From assembly GCA_026874595.1 (NCBI GenBank), contig CM049307.1, forward strand, positions 30,787,079 through 30,851,078: a stretch of 64,000 nucleotides of DNA, written 5' to 3'. Below the pieces are notes generated by a model, which did no database searches, was not told the origin of the DNA, and worked only from the letters and a program-made list of their open reading frames with translations. This DNA comes from Sipunculus nudus. Lineage: Eukaryota; Annelida; Sipuncula; Golfingiida; Sipunculidae. Shown in pieces: positions 62,601 through 64,000 of this stretch. Every line of letters starts with the position of its first letter. Positions within the stretch are counted from its first letter, which is position 1. The position numbers and the translations under genes are program-made.

Positions 62601-64000
62601 AACTCAGCTGACTATAAGTCATCTGAGCTTTAGTTGTGGTCCATTGTCCGTCCATCTGTCCGTCCGTAAGACTGGCACGTTTCGACACCATTGGACCTAC
62701 GAATTTGAAATTTGCCATACAGTTAGATGCCCCCAAAATCTCCTACCATGCCGAAAATTGGGTCAATAGGACTTCGTTCCTTCGAGATATTAAGGAAAAA
62801 CCTCAATTTTTTATTAGAAATCTATTTTCACACTTCAGGACTGCCTAATATCAAAACCACTCATCTGGTTTTCTTCATATTTACCATAAATATTCCTATA
62901 TATAGTTTCTATGTACATGCCAGAAATTAAGTCAGTATTATTTAATTTAAAAAGGTTATGGGCCCAAACATAATGGACTTTGTAAAAAAATCAGGAAAGA
63001 TATTTGGTCACTTAAGACCAAAAGTGTTAAAGGTAAGGACTTTTTTCCAGTAATACGACTTTAATTGATCAAAATTTAATTGTATACCAAAAATTAGATC
63101 AAAATCTGTTAAAAAATTTTAAATATTGGCAAAAATGTAAAATTTGTACCTTAAATTTTGTCCAAAGTTTGACCATGGCATGTTTTTTTTCCTGTAAGTA
63201 CTGTGGAGTTAATTTTCACAGCATGTTTTTGTTAACATTTTGTCTGTTAACAATGAAACCAGTTGATATAAAACTGTAGATTTTATTTAAGTTTTCAAGC
63301 ACCATGTCACATATTGTTTACATCAAGCTAGTGTTATGCAGTTTGCTAGAGCTCAGCTTCCCAGCTTCAGCTTTTAAGTTCCTTAAATTTTGCATACAGT
63401 TAGATGTCTCCAAAATCCCCTACCATGCCAAGAATTTGATCACTAGGACTTAATTCCTTTGAAATATTAATGAAAAACTTCATTTTTCCATAACAAAACC
63501 CATTGTTACACTGTAAGACTGCCTAATATCAAAACCACTGATCTGACTTTGATCATATATAATATACATATTTTTCTATACATTCGCTATGCACATGCCA
63601 GAAATGATGTCAGTATTGCGAATTTTGTATATTCTGGATTCTCAACATCATGGTTTGGCTAAAATTGAATAAATACTAGACATGGTGGGAATGCTATGCA
63701 AATGTATTTGAATATGAATATGAATATGTACTGCATAAAAAAATGTATTGCATAAGAATGGGAATTCAGGTAAAAATGAAATTATTTGAATACCAACGCA
63801 GATACTTTCAAAATGTATTCATGAATGCATTCATGAATATATTCTATAATATTATTTCAATAATCATTTCAGTTCTATTTTATTTTAAAAAAATCATGAT
63901 TTTCTTATTTTTTTTTTAAATAAAAATTAAATTGGCACAATATTTGTTATTAAATTTTAATAAATAGTTAAACTCTTTTATTATATGTGCTGCTTATAAG
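62601..64000 (+). mobile_element. Second long family B element, runs off the window
   Basis: Matches 58739-61114 closely over most of its length: hairpin start, CTGTCCGTCCG run, the two ~680-bp repeats (from about 62717 and 63397) and the shared segment ending TGCTTATAAG. Relative to the first copy it lacks about 960 bp (from ~59798 to ~60757). Confidence 0.7.

Noticed and set aside
1-64000. Search for tRNA, rRNA, or an autonomous transposase/helicase/reverse-transcriptase ORF
   Set aside because: Nothing of the kind was recognised by eye on either strand; all mobile elements seen appear non-autonomous.

Overview
The window is AT-rich, intron-rich animal nuclear DNA. It has long introns with GT-AG borders, no operons or bacterial features, many (AT)n tracts and dense non-coding repeats. 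The repeat families (hairpin-started elements followed by CCGTC/CTGTC runs, and tandem cores flanked by GCCCCCGCC-type inverted repeats) resemble those I know from molluscan and other lophotrochozoan genomes. A mollusc is the most likely source, but this is inference.

Three protein genes can be supported. (1) 1304-1533 (+) is the last coding exon of an unidentified lysine-rich protein ending in an RGRGRGRPGRK-type tail; the rest lies upstream of the window or was not recognised. (2) 13718-29304 (-) is a complete polycystin-2 (PKD2/TRPP2) gene. I assembled 14 coding exons; every junction is GT-AG, phases match, and the sum is 2613 nt, or 870 residues plus stop. A non-coding first exon and promoter lie at about 29629-29800, and a possible alternative 3' exon at 9950-9985. 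(3) 36549-40854 (+) is a three-exon gene for a 371-residue mucin-like type I membrane protein. It has a signal peptide, about 280 residues of Ser/Thr-rich ectodomain, one membrane helix and a short tail with both YLTL and NPTY sorting motifs. I know no named orthologue. Two further ORF-bearing, acceptor-preceded segments at 46609 and 46946 have the same entry phase as its last exon and may be alternative tails.

Layout: 1-1.5 kb end of the lysine-rich gene; 1.5-9.9 kb mostly non-coding with an old tandem-repeat element at 3.2-4.2 kb; 9.9-29.8 kb PKD2; 29.8-36.5 kb intergenic with microsatellites and an array of a dimeric ~285-bp repeat; 36.5-41.0 kb mucin-like gene; 41.0-46.1 kb repeat elements; 46.6-47.2 kb candidate exons; 47.2-57.0 kb largely featureless apart from a complete Helentron-like element (48.86-49.75 kb); 57.0-64.0 kb nested repeat elements.

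The most striking non-genic structure is a set of unrelated-looking, non-autonomous element families with one shared plan: insertion in or beside T tracts, subterminal inverted repeats, a tandem-repeat core, a 3' hairpin and a terminal CTAG before T. This is the plan described for non-autonomous Helentrons (HINE/DINE-TR1 type). In one place three such elements are nested. Several cores carry dense AGGTCA half-sites, so they could disperse nuclear-receptor sites.
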